From the NCBI RefSeq assembly GCF_002723955.1, contig NZ_BEWN01000004.1:1-64000 (forward strand): a stretch of DNA of 64,000 nt, given 5' to 3'. The position numbers and the translations under genes were made by a program. Below are positions 30,617-38,113 of this stretch, in pieces; position 1 is the stretch's first letter, and each line of letters begins with the position of its first letter. This stretch comes from Gluconobacter frateurii (lineage in GTDB: Bacteria > Pseudomonadota > Alphaproteobacteria > Acetobacterales > Acetobacteraceae). The notes under the pieces are model-generated. The model was not told where the DNA came from. It made no database searches and saw only the letters and a list, made by a program, of their open reading frames with translations.

Positions 30617-31190
30617 GGAATTTTACGACAGGAAGATGGGCACGGTTATAGTCCAGCTCCTCGCGCGTCAGCTGATAGCCGATTTCCAGCGTATAGGGAT
30701 TGTCCTGAAGGTTCTTGGCCGCCGGAAGGTCAATCAGGCGAAGTTCCGTCCGTACCGTCTGGGCGCTCACATTGGGTTCAAGCTTGAACGTGTCTGTGAA
30801 GACCTTTTTGTCCACGATCTTTCCGTCACGCATGATGACGATAAAATAGGGGACGTCGATGCTGCTGCCTTCAGCCGCCGGGCCGCGTGTCAGGTTCATG
30901 GCAAGGCTGATGCGGGTCCGCACCATCTGCTCACCCTTCGGCCCTTTGGGGCCGCGTTGGCAGTCTCCAGCGATGGATGTGAGCTGGGCATGACTGACCA
31001 GGCTGCCAACATCCAGTCCACGTCCGTCATAGACGAACCTGTCAGAGGCTGCGCTCGGAATATCCGTAGCAGGGCAGGCAGGAGCGAACATGCCCGGATT
31101 GGATTCGTCGCACCCTACCAGTGTCGAAAGCGCGACAACGGCAAAAGCCGGGACAAACAGGGACGTGGCAAGGCGCCGGAAGGCTGGCAT
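30600..31190 (-). CDS. Predicted lipoprotein, function unknown
   Basis: A 196-residue protein with a clear lipoprotein signal (SLFVPAFAVVALSTLVGC, Cys about 27). The mature domain is not recognised; it contains CPATDIPSAASDRFVYDG near 38, QMVRTRISLAMNLTRGPAA near 88 and several beta-rich stretches. The longer frame up to 31625 runs antisense through ispH and is a shadow. The ATG at 31190 has GGGAG about a dozen bases upstream. Its end overlaps the porin gene by 17 bases, so the two are probably co-expressed, possibly as partners in the envelope. Confidence 0.75.
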   Translation of the reverse strand: MPAFRRLATSLFVPAFAVVALSTLVGCDESNPGMFAPACPATDIPSAASDRFVYDGRGLDVGSLVSHAQLTSIAGDCQRGPKGPKGEQMVRTRISLAMNLTRGPAAEGSSIDVPYFIVIMRDGKIVDKKVFTDTFKLEPNVSAQTVRTELRLIDLPAAKNLQDNPYTLEIGYQLTREELDYNRAHLPVVKFRGRTQ

Positions 31191-31291
31191 CTGCTGTAGA
31201 AACTCCCACAAAGCGGCCCGGACGTTGCGACATGCCTCAATCCGGTCGATAATGGTCCTACATATCGAACTCCGCCCGCTTGGGGAACACC

Positions 31292-32293
31292 ATGCCAGAA
31301 CAGACAACTCTTGCACCAGAAAGTGCTGCACACCAGAAGACGCTCCGGGTCCTGCTCGCCGGCCCGCGTGGTTTCTGCGCCGGTGTGGATCGTGCGATCC
31401 GCGTCGTTGAAGAAGCCCTGCGTCGTTATGGCGCGCCAGTCTATGTGCGTCATGAAATTGTTCATAACCGCACTGTGGTCGAGGGATTGGAAGCCAAAGG
31501 CGCCATTTTCGTTGAAGAACTCGACGAAGTGCCAGCCGACGGGCACGTCGTTTTCTCGGCTCATGGTGTGCCGAAATCCGTGCCGGCTGAAGCGCAGCGC
31601 CGCAACCTGCTTTATCTGGATGCAACCTGCCCGCTGGTCTCCAAAGTTCATCGTGAGGCAGAACGTCATTTTGCTGGCGGTGGTCCGGAGCAGCTTCATA
31701 TTCTGATGATCGGTCATGCCGGCCATCCGGAAGTCGTAGGCACGATGGGTCAGCTCCCTCCCGGGGCTGTGACGCTTATCAACGATGCCGAGGAAGCCCG
31801 CACGATCCAGCCGGAAGATCCGGCAAAGCTGGCGTTCATCACGCAGACGACGCTGTCCGTCGATGATACGGCTGAAATCGTTGATATTCTTCGCTCGCGT
31901 TTCCCGCTGATCGAAGGGCCGAAGCGCGAAGACATCTGCTACGCCACGACCAATCGTCAGGAAGCTGTGAAAGCCATCGCGCCTGAGAGTGATCTGGTCA
32001 TTGTCATTGGTTCGCCGAACTCCTCCAACTCGCAGCGCCTGCGGGAAGTGGCAGAGCGTTCCGGTGCACGTCGTGCCCTTCTGGTGCCGAAGCTGGAAAA
32101 CCTCGACTGGTCCGTGCTGGAAGGCGTGGAGACACTCGGTATCAGTGCTGGTGCGTCTGCTCCGGAAAGTCTGGTGCAGGAAATGGTGACGGCGCTTGCT
32201 GCGAAATACACGCTGAAGATTGAAGAGCGGATCGTGAAGGAAGAAAACATCAACTTCCGTCTGCCAGGTCCGCTTGCTGGTGAGGACAACTGA
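31292..32293 (+). CDS. ispH: 4-hydroxy-3-methylbut-2-enyl diphosphate reductase
   Basis: IspH (LytB) makes IPP and DMAPP in the last step of the non-mevalonate isoprenoid pathway, using a [4Fe-4S] cluster. The 333-residue product has the three cluster cysteines at 29 ([10 protein letters not shown]), 113 ([12 protein letters not shown]) and 216 ([11 protein letters not shown]), the HEIVHN and SAHGVP motifs, and TQTTLSVDD. The TTG at 31280 is in frame, but the ATG at 31292 has GGGGA seven bases upstream and is preferred. It lies six bases before thrB and diverges from the lipoprotein gene 101 bases away. Confidence 0.96.
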   Translation: MPEQTTLAPESAAHQKTLRVLLAGPRGFCAGVDRAIRVVEEALRRYGAPVYVRHEIVHNRTVVEGLEAKGAIFVEELDEVPADGHVVFSAHGVPKSVPAEAQRRNLLYLDATCPLVSKVHREAERHFAGGGPEQLHILMIGHAGHPEVVGTMGQLPPGAVTLINDAEEARTIQPEDPAKLAFITQTTLSVDDTAEIVDILRSRFPLIEGPKREDICYATTNRQEAVKAIAPESDLVIVIGSPNSSNSQRLREVAERSGARRALLVPKLENLDWSVLEGVETLGISAGASAPESLVQEMVTALAAKYTLKIEERIVKEENINFRLPGPLAGEDN

Positions 32294-32299
32294 GATTTC

Positions 32300-33262
32300 A
32301 TGGCCGTCTATACGGAACTGGCGGCCGAGACGCTCGAAGCGTTCCTTGGCACATATGACATCGGCACCCTGATCTCGTTTCAGGGAATCGCTGAAGGCGT
32401 CGAAAACAGCAATTTCCTGCTTCAGACGACGGGTGGGACTTTCATCCTCACGCTTTTTGAAAAGCGCGTGAAAGCCTCTGATCTTCCATGGTTTTTGGGG
32501 CTGATGCAGCATCTGTCGGGGAAGGGGATGAACTGTCCTCTTCCTGTTGCGGGGCGTGACGGGGAGGCTCTGCGGATTCTTGCAGACCGCCCCGCCGCCA
32601 TCACGACCTTCCTTCCGGGACGCGCCGTCTCCGAGATCACCGCTGAAGCCTGCGGGCAGCTTGGTCAGGTTCTGGCTACTTTCCACGAGAAGGGACGGGA
32701 CTACACGGCGGAGCGTCCGAACGGGCTCTCCGTGCACGCCTGGAGGCCTCTCCTTGAAAGCTGTCAGGGTGCTGGGGACGATCTGCTTCCCGGCCTGACA
32801 GATGAACTGGTGCAGGCTCTGGACCGGATCGAGGCTTCCTGGCCCGCAGAAGGGACGCTTCCACGAGGCCAGATTCATGCGGATCTGTTTCCAGATAATG
32901 TCTTCTTTCAAGACGGCAGGATCTCCGGGCTGATCGATTTCTATTTCGCCTGCACGGACCTCTTCGCCTACGATCTGGCCATCTGTCTGAATGCGTGGTG
33001 TTTCCGGGACGAAAAGGTTTTCGAACCTGCCTTCGCTCAGGCCATGATTGATGGCTATGAGACGGTCCGTCCTCTCGATGCTGCGGAAAAAGCTGCTCTG
33101 CCCATTCTTTGTCAGGGCGCTTCCATCCGCTTTTTGCTGACGCGCCTCTATGACTGGATCAATACGCCCGCTGATGCGCTTGTGACCCGCAAGGACCCAC
33201 TCGCTTATCTTGGGCGGCTTCGGCATTTTGCGGGATACGCCACAGGGCACGCCAATGTCTGA
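32300..33262 (+). CDS. thrB: Homoserine kinase, aminoglycoside phosphotransferase fold
   Basis: Phosphorylates homoserine in threonine synthesis. The 320-residue protein is of the alphaproteobacterial ThrB type: FQGIAEGVENSNFLL near residue 29, catalytic loop IHADLFPDNVFF near 192, metal-binding LIDFYFACTD near 212 and YDLAICLNAWCF. It is not the GHMP-type kinase of enterobacteria. It lies between ispH and rnhA, an order common in alphaproteobacteria, and overlaps rnhA by eight bases. Confidence 0.95.
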   Translation: MAVYTELAAETLEAFLGTYDIGTLISFQGIAEGVENSNFLLQTTGGTFILTLFEKRVKASDLPWFLGLMQHLSGKGMNCPLPVAGRDGEALRILADRPAAITTFLPGRAVSEITAEACGQLGQVLATFHEKGRDYTAERPNGLSVHAWRPLLESCQGAGDDLLPGLTDELVQALDRIEASWPAEGTLPRGQIHADLFPDNVFFQDGRISGLIDFYFACTDLFAYDLAICLNAWCFRDEKVFEPAFAQAMIDGYETVRPLDAAEKAALPILCQGASIRFLLTRLYDWINTPADALVTRKDPLAYLGRLRHFAGYATGHANV

Positions 33263-33701
33263 GACAGAAAGCCTGCTGGTGGAAATCTGGACGGATGGGG
33301 GCTGTAAGCCCAATCCCGGTCCAGGCGGATGGGGTGTTCTTCTGTGCTGCAAAGGCAAGGAGAAGGAGATGTGGGGCGGTCATCCGGAAACGACCAATAA
33401 CCGGATGGAACTGACCGCCGCCGCCGAGGCGTTGGAAGCGCTCAAACGTCCCTGTCAGGTGAAGCTCCACACGGATAGCGAATACCTGAAGAATGGCATT
33501 ACCCGTTGGCACACAGGCTGGGTTCGTCGGAACTGGCGTAATGCGGCAGGGGACCCGGTGGCCAACATGGATCTTTGGCAGCGTATTCTGGATGCGGCCA
33601 AACCGCATGAGATCGAGTGGCTCTGGGTTCGGGGACATTCGGGGGATGTGAATAACGAGCGGGTGGACGTTCTGGCCACGCGGGGGCGGGAAGAGCTCTG
33701 A
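33255..33701 (+). CDS. rnhA: Ribonuclease HI
   Basis: RNase HI removes RNA from RNA-DNA hybrids. The 148-residue protein shows catalytic Asp in IWTDGGCKPNPGPGGWG (near 14), Glu in NNRMELTAAAEAL (near 52), Asp in LHTDSEYLKNGI (near 74) and the final Asp in NNERVDVLA (near 138), plus the basic-protrusion segment HTGWVRRNWRNA. The start DGGCKPNP differs slightly from the common DGSCLGNP. The ATG at 33255 overlaps the thrB stop, so the frame extension to 33210 is rejected. Confidence 0.96.
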   Translation: MSETESLLVEIWTDGGCKPNPGPGGWGVLLCCKGKEKEMWGGHPETTNNRMELTAAAEALEALKRPCQVKLHTDSEYLKNGITRWHTGWVRRNWRNAAGDPVANMDLWQRILDAAKPHEIEWLWVRGHSGDVNNERVDVLATRGREEL

Positions 33702-33810
33702 ATAAAGCCATGTTTTCTGCGTCTTACTGAAGAAAGTTCAGAAAAATGCAGAAAGTTGAAAAAAGGGGCTTTACCGACCCCGTCGGTTGGACTACATACC
33801 TCCTCACCGG

Positions 33811-33886
33811 TCCCGAATAGCTCAGTTGGTAGAGCAAGCGACTGTTAATCGCTGGGTCGTAGGTTCGAGTCCTACTTCGGGAGCCA
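33811..33886 (+). tRNA. tRNA-Asn(GTT)
   Basis: Acceptor TCCCGAA pairs with TTCGGGA, discriminator G, encoded CCA. D-arm GCTCAGTTGGTAGAGC, anticodon loop CTGTTAA (GTT) and T-loop GTTCGAGTC are all standard. Length is 76 nt. Confidence 0.98.
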
Positions 33887-33920
33887 CTTTTCTTCTTGAA
33901 AAACTGGCCACGGTACAAAG

Positions 33921-33945
33921 AAAAAGCCCCTCACGGGGCTTTTTT
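33921..33945. terminator. Bidirectional terminator after tRNA-Asn
   Basis: AAAAAGCCCC, loop TCAC, GGGGCTTTTT. It is flanked by A and T tracts and can serve the tRNA on the plus strand and the convergent MFS gene on the minus strand. Confidence 0.9.
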
Positions 33946-34008
33946 CATTTGTGCTGTATTTGCTTTTGACCACCAATCCTTTCGGGCATTGGCGGTCAAA
34001 TAAAGCAT

Positions 34009-35235
34009 TCAGAGAATTTCAGGGCGCACGTCTTCGAGACGATCCAGCGACCATAGTTTCGGGAAAAGCCGGATCCACACGACGGCCACCAGAATGGTTC
34101 CGACGCCGCCTGCAATGACCGCAGCCTCTGGCCCGATCGCAGCTCCAAGCGTGCCGCTTTCAAATTCTCCCAGCTGATTGCTTGAGCCGATGAACAGGGA
34201 ATTCACAGCCGAGACGCGCCCACGCATGGAGTCTGGTGTGGCGAGCTGAATCAGGGACGAGCGCACCACGACGCTGATCACATCCGCTGCACCCAAGACC
34301 ATCAGGGCGAGAACAGAAATCCATGTAATGTGAGAGGCACCAAAAACAATGGTTGCTACTCCGAACACGACAACTGAAATGAACATGGTCACGCCGGCGC
34401 GTCGTCCCAATGGGTGTCTGGACAGCCAGGCGGATGTAACCAGCGCCCCTACGGCCGGAGCTGCTCTAAGGAAACCGAGACCAATTGGTCCAACGTGCAG
34501 AACGCTATCTGCATAGACTGGCAAAAGAGCTGTCGCGCCACCCAGCAGCACCGCAAACAGATCGAGAGAAATCGCTCCAAGGAGATCCCGGCGTCGGTTC
34601 AGAAATCCCAGACCTGCAAAAACGGATGCAAACGTTACAGGTTCTTTTGCTGGAACCGTGTGGTGAAGCTGAAGTGCCAGTGTCCCGAAAAAGGCGAGTG
34701 CGAATCCAAGTGTCGCCAGGCTGTAGCAGGTTACCGCTCCCAGGCCGTACAGCAGGCCACCCAGACTTGGCCCCACGATGGAGGCGGTCATGAACAGGGA
34801 CGACAGAAGTGCCTGCGCGCGTGGCAGAAGTGCAGGCGGAGCGATGGCAGGCAGAAATGCCTGCTGACAGGGCATCTCAAAGCTGCGAAGCGTGCCATAG
34901 AAGGCTGCAAATGCATAAACGAGTGCAGGTGTCAGAATCTGCATGGCAGCAGCGGCTGCGAGAGCACCTGTGCTCAGAATTTCCAGGATCTGGCAGACCA
35001 GAACGATGTTCCGGCGATTGAACCGGTCTGCCACATGCCCGGAAATGAACGTCAGCGGCACCATGGGCAGGAACTGCGCCAGTCCCAGATAGCCAAGTGA
35101 GGCCACGCTGTGGGTCAGGGCATAGATCTGCCAGCCGATGGCAATGGTCATGGTCGTTGCGGAAAGCTGCGAACAGATTCGGCTTATAATCAGAGGGCGA
35201 AGGCCGGGGAGGGCCCGCAATGCTGGGTCAATCAT
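34009..35235 (-). CDS. MFS transporter, EntS-like exporter family
   Basis: A 408-residue major facilitator with about 12 membrane segments. The first loop carries GHVADRFNRRNIVLVCQ (near 66), the family A-motif, and a later loop LIQLATPDSMRGRVSAVNSL (near 331) is typical of the MFS_3/EntS group, which exports siderophores, macrolides or other small molecules. No substrate can be assigned. It diverges from gpt with 61 bases between start codons. Confidence 0.85.
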   Translation of the reverse strand: MIDPALRALPGLRPLIISRICSQLSATTMTIAIGWQIYALTHSVASLGYLGLAQFLPMVPLTFISGHVADRFNRRNIVLVCQILEILSTGALAAAAAMQILTPALVYAFAAFYGTLRSFEMPCQQAFLPAIAPPALLPRAQALLSSLFMTASIVGPSLGGLLYGLGAVTCYSLATLGFALAFFGTLALQLHHTVPAKEPVTFASVFAGLGFLNRRRDLLGAISLDLFAVLLGGATALLPVYADSVLHVGPIGLGFLRAAPAVGALVTSAWLSRHPLGRRAGVTMFISVVVFGVATIVFGASHITWISVLALMVLGAADVISVVVRSSLIQLATPDSMRGRVSAVNSLFIGSSNQLGEFESGTLGAAIGPEAAVIAGGVGTILVAVVWIRLFPKLWSLDRLEDVRPEIL

Positions 35236-35296
35236 CCCACCACATTAGGCATTTCTGCTGCTCAAGTTTATTGCAAAATTCCGAGACGGAAGGCAG

Positions 35297-35812
35297 ATGA
35301 AGGTCATGACTGCCACACAGACACCCAAACCCGTAACGTACGCTACTGTCACCTGGGACCAGCTCCACCGTGACGCCCGTACCCTCGCCGCAACGCTCAT
35401 GGAAAAGCACGGGCCGTTCCGCGGTATCGTTGCAATCACGCGTGGTGGGCTCATCCCGGCTGCCATTCTCGGCCGCGAGATGGGCTGCCGCCTGATCGAA
35501 AGCGTTTCCGTCATCAGCTATGCTGGTGAAGAAGGCACCCAGCACGAGCCGAAGGTTGTGAAAGCTCCGTCAGCAGCTGGCGATGGCGAAGGCTTCCTGA
35601 TCGTCGATGATCTGGTCGATTCTGGCATTACGGCGAAGTACGTTCGTGAAATGCTCCCCAAGGCTGTTTTCGCCTGTCTGTATGCAAAGCCGGACGGCAA
35701 GCCGCACACCGATCACTACGTGACGGAAGTTGCTCAGGACACGTGGGTGCTGTTTCCGTGGGACACAGCGCCGCTTTTTGTGCCGCCGCTCGTAAGAAAT
35801 GAAAAAGAGTGA
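35297..35812 (+). CDS. gpt: Xanthine-guanine phosphoribosyltransferase
   Basis: A purine-salvage enzyme that joins guanine, xanthine or hypoxanthine to PRPP. The 171-residue product has the PRPP-binding motif FLIVDDLVDSG near residue 99, an early TRGGLIPAAILGREM near 48 and VLFPWDTAPLF near the end, all as in Gpt. Two ATGs (35297, 35306) are possible; GGAAGG lies just before the first. It is followed by two tRNA genes. Confidence 0.95.
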   Translation: MKVMTATQTPKPVTYATVTWDQLHRDARTLAATLMEKHGPFRGIVAITRGGLIPAAILGREMGCRLIESVSVISYAGEEGTQHEPKVVKAPSAAGDGEGFLIVDDLVDSGITAKYVREMLPKAVFACLYAKPDGKPHTDHYVTEVAQDTWVLFPWDTAPLFVPPLVRNEKE

Positions 35813-35862
35813 AAAAACCCTATTGCTTCTGAAACTTACTGCCCCTATGTTCCGCCTCGGTT

Positions 35863-35939
35863 CGGGGCGTGGCGCAGCCTGGTAGCGCGCCTGTTTTGGG
35901 TACAGGAGGCCCCCGGTTCGAGTCCGGGCGCCCCGACCA
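35863..35939 (+). tRNA. tRNA-Pro(TGG)
   Basis: Acceptor CGGGGCG pairs with CGCCCCG, discriminator A, encoded CCA. Anticodon loop TTTGGGT (TGG), T-loop GTTCGAGTC. Length is 77 nt. Confidence 0.98.
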
Positions 35940-35957
35940 GTTTCAAGATTTTCTACT

Positions 35958-36034
35958 GCGCCCTTAGCTCAGTTGGATAGAGCAACAGCCTTCTAAGCTG
36001 TGGGTCGCTGGTTCGAATCCAGCAGGGCGCGCCA
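35958..36034 (+). tRNA. tRNA-Arg(TCT)
   Basis: Acceptor GCGCCCT pairs with AGGGCGC, discriminator G, encoded CCA. Anticodon loop CTTCTAA (TCT), T-loop GTTCGAATC. Length is 77 nt, 18 bases after tRNA-Pro, so probably co-transcribed. Confidence 0.98.
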
Positions 36035-36049
36035 CCCAGCGCGCCTGTC

Positions 36050-36081
36050 TCCCTTTCACCAGATCATCTGGATAAAAGGGA
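36050..36081. repeat. Palindromic hairpin after tRNA-Arg
   Basis: TCCCTTT (36050-36056) with AAAGGGA (36075-36081) encloses CCAGAT (36059-36064) with ATCTGG (36066-36071), giving a long interrupted stem. It is followed by an A tract, not a T tract, on the plus strand, so it is not a standard terminator for the tRNAs. Confidence 0.45.
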
Positions 36082-36190
36082 CAAAAAAATTAATCTCAAA
36101 AATGTTTTTTTGGCTCCGACTGACTATTTCGAGAAGCCCGTTTCCAGAGGCTTTGAGAACATAGCGATTCGTGTGCATCAGGCTGGCCCG

Positions 36191-36877
36191 TCACTGGCAC
36201 AGTCCGAATCCAGTTGCCTGAAAGTGGAAGTGGTTTGCATGGAGGCTGTCATAGTCTGGAGATAGAACAGTTCCGAACACCTCGCAGGCCCTCTTTTTTA
36301 GAATATGAAGATAATGCCCGTTCGGTCCGGGCTTATTCCATGCACCGACTGAAATTTCCTGTCCGTCTGCAAGAATAAATCCCGAGACATCAATTGCATC
36401 CGCCGTAGCATGGCTACTCTGGGCGCCGGGACGGTTCCTGACATCTCGACAGGCAAAACTTCCCAGATGAGTGATACCGCGTAAATCCGTTCCAAATATT
36501 TCCCGTGTCACAGGCTTGGCAATCATTGCTTCAAACAGATCCCAGCGGACTGCGAGGTTGCAGGAGGCCAAAAAGCTTCGAGGTTCGAGAATAATTGCCG
36601 GATCACTGACCGTCACAACATCAGTCAGAGGGCAGTTTTTTGTGCCTGTATGATTATGTGGCTGAAGATGAAGAGAAGAGGTGCGGAGGGACGCCCGACA
36701 AAAGGAATCTGAATTTGCCAGAATACGCAGCTTGAAGGGCGTTATGAACGTCCAGGCATTTCTGAGATCCAGTGGTTGCGTTGGATCGTATTGAGGTGGG
36801 AGCCACGCCTTGTGAAAAAAGCACAGCCCAGTCACGACGAGGCATAGCAATACCACGGTAGATCCTCGCCTGCGCAT
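36191..36877 (-). CDS. Extensin-like family protein, membrane-anchored
   Basis: A 228-residue protein with an N-terminal membrane anchor or signal (residues 6-22, STVVLLCLVVTGLCFF) and an extensin-like C-terminal domain. Family features: SCNLAVRWDLFEAMI near residue 105, LGSFACRDVRNRPGAQSSHA near 138 and the cluster ATADAIDVSGF, LSPDYDSLHANHFHFQ near 205. The conserved His/Asp pattern resembles D,D-peptidase-like metal sites, suggesting cell-wall action, but no activity is established. It stands alone 39 bases downstream of the oxidoreductase gene on the same strand. Confidence 0.85.
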   Translation of the reverse strand: MRRRGSTVVLLCLVVTGLCFFHKAWLPPQYDPTQPLDLRNAWTFITPFKLRILANSDSFCRASLRTSSLHLQPHNHTGTKNCPLTDVVTVSDPAIILEPRSFLASCNLAVRWDLFEAMIAKPVTREIFGTDLRGITHLGSFACRDVRNRPGAQSSHATADAIDVSGFILADGQEISVGAWNKPGPNGHYLHILKKRACEVFGTVLSPDYDSLHANHFHFQATGFGLCQ

Positions 36878-36916
36878 CGTTGCCCGTCACCTTTCGCTTG
36901 GAAGCAGCATTGTCTC

Positions 36917-38026
36917 TCAGGGGGACTGCGGAACAATGCTGATCATTTCGTTCGGTTCTGGCTCATTAACCGGCGGAAAATTCCTCGCCTGGCTCCGCTG
37001 GGGGCGACGGGTACGGCTCGCTGGCGACAGGCTCTGTTCCTTCCCTGTGGCGAGTGCGCGCTCAATGGCTTCCAGAACGCGCATATCCATCAGTCCTTCC
37101 TCTCCATCAGGCTCAGGATCCTGATCGTTCAGGATACAATCTGCGAAGTAGGCAATCTCGCCTCCGAATTGCTCCGTTGGAGTGTGGTTATGGGAGGTCG
37201 TGTCATCTTCAGTCGTGACGGTGTAGCTGATGCCCGTATCCGGACCGAACATGAAGCACGGTGAAGACCTGACAGATGCTTTTGTACCAACCAGCCGAAG
37301 TTCTTCTGTCGGGGCACAGGCAAAACTGACGGTGAAGGTTGCCAGGCCGTATTCTGCAAATCGCAGGGTGACGGAGACCGTGTCCTCAAAATTGAAACCT
37401 CGGCCAGGTGTCTGGAAGCCATGGGCAGATACACCAACTGGCTCACGTCCAATAAGGTTTCGCAGGGCGTTCAGGGGGTAAGTTCCAAGATCCGGAACCG
37501 GGCCAGACCAGAAACCAGAGTGCCCGCGATGGTTGGCTTCCGCGAAGTTCTGCCCGAATGAGGCATTGAAGAACAAAATGTCACCGAACTCGCCATTACG
37601 GCTGCGGTCGATCATTTCGACTGTTCCGGGTTCACAATGCAGCCGGTAAGCGACCATCAGCTTTCCGCCGCCTTTTTTCTGGGCAGCAATAATCGCTTCG
37701 GCGTCCTTGACGCTTCCGGCCATAGCCTTTTCGAGCAGAAGGTGTTTTCCACCCTCTAGAATTGGAATGGCATGTTTTGGGTGAAGCGCGTTGGGGGTGG
37801 CGAGATAAAAGGCATCAATGTCTGGGGATGCAATCAGACTGGGCAGATCATCGTAATGATAGGCAGGAATATTGTATTCTCGAGCCAGCTTTTCTCCTTT
37901 TTCCGGATCTCCGGTCACCAGTGCGGCCAGAACTGCATTTGGCGCACGTGCGATGCCAGGCATGAATGCCTGCTGGGAAATCTGGCCACCTCCGACGACA
38001 GCGAAGCGGATTTTTTTATCAGTCAT
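36917..38026 (-). CDS. Gfo/Idh/MocA-family oxidoreductase
   Basis: A 369-residue NAD(P)-dependent oxidoreductase, probably acting on a sugar or polyol. The Rossmann start is FAVVGGGQISQQAF (residues 8-21), followed by DIDAFYLATPNALH near 69-82. The usual EKP motif reads EKAMA (99-103), keeping the Lys but replacing Pro. The catalytic region is PDLGTYPLNALRNLIG near 178. The C-terminus has a basic and Pro-rich tail of about 40 residues (SRTRRPQRSQARNFPP) not typical for the core family. It is 87 bases downstream of the dihydroxyacetone kinase gene on the same strand, suggesting related carbohydrate metabolism. Its ribosome binding site is within a perfect hairpin. Confidence 0.87.
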   Translation of the reverse strand: MTDKKIRFAVVGGGQISQQAFMPGIARAPNAVLAALVTGDPEKGEKLAREYNIPAYHYDDLPSLIASPDIDAFYLATPNALHPKHAIPILEGGKHLLLEKAMAGSVKDAEAIIAAQKKGGGKLMVAYRLHCEPGTVEMIDRSRNGEFGDILFFNASFGQNFAEANHRGHSGFWSGPVPDLGTYPLNALRNLIGREPVGVSAHGFQTPGRGFNFEDTVSVTLRFAEYGLATFTVSFACAPTEELRLVGTKASVRSSPCFMFGPDTGISYTVTTEDDTTSHNHTPTEQFGGEIAYFADCILNDQDPEPDGEEGLMDMRVLEAIERALATGKEQSLSPASRTRRPQRSQARNFPPVNEPEPNEMISIVPQSP

Positions 38027-38027
38027 G

Positions 38028-38063
38028 CTCGTTACCTTTTCCCCTGTTGAAAAAGGTAACGAG
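38028..38063 (-). promoter_or_regulatory. 13-bp perfect hairpin over the ribosome binding site
   Basis: CTCGTTACCTTTT (38028-38040) and AAAAGGTAACGAG (38051-38063) are perfect complements with a 10-nt loop. On the minus-strand mRNA the 3' arm holds AAAGG and ends one base before the ATG at 38026. There is no T tract, so it is not a terminator. It can hide the Shine-Dalgarno site or serve as a dyad operator. Confidence 0.65.
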
Positions 38064-38113
38064 AAAATCTCCGGATCCGTTGCGATCTTTCTGATTTTCT
38101 CTCCGCCTTCCTG

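Noticed and set aside
31115-33358. A very long minus-strand frame of 747 codons opposite ispH and thrB
   Set aside because: It is antisense to two clearly conserved genes and its translation shows no family motif. It arises from the codon bias of the real genes.
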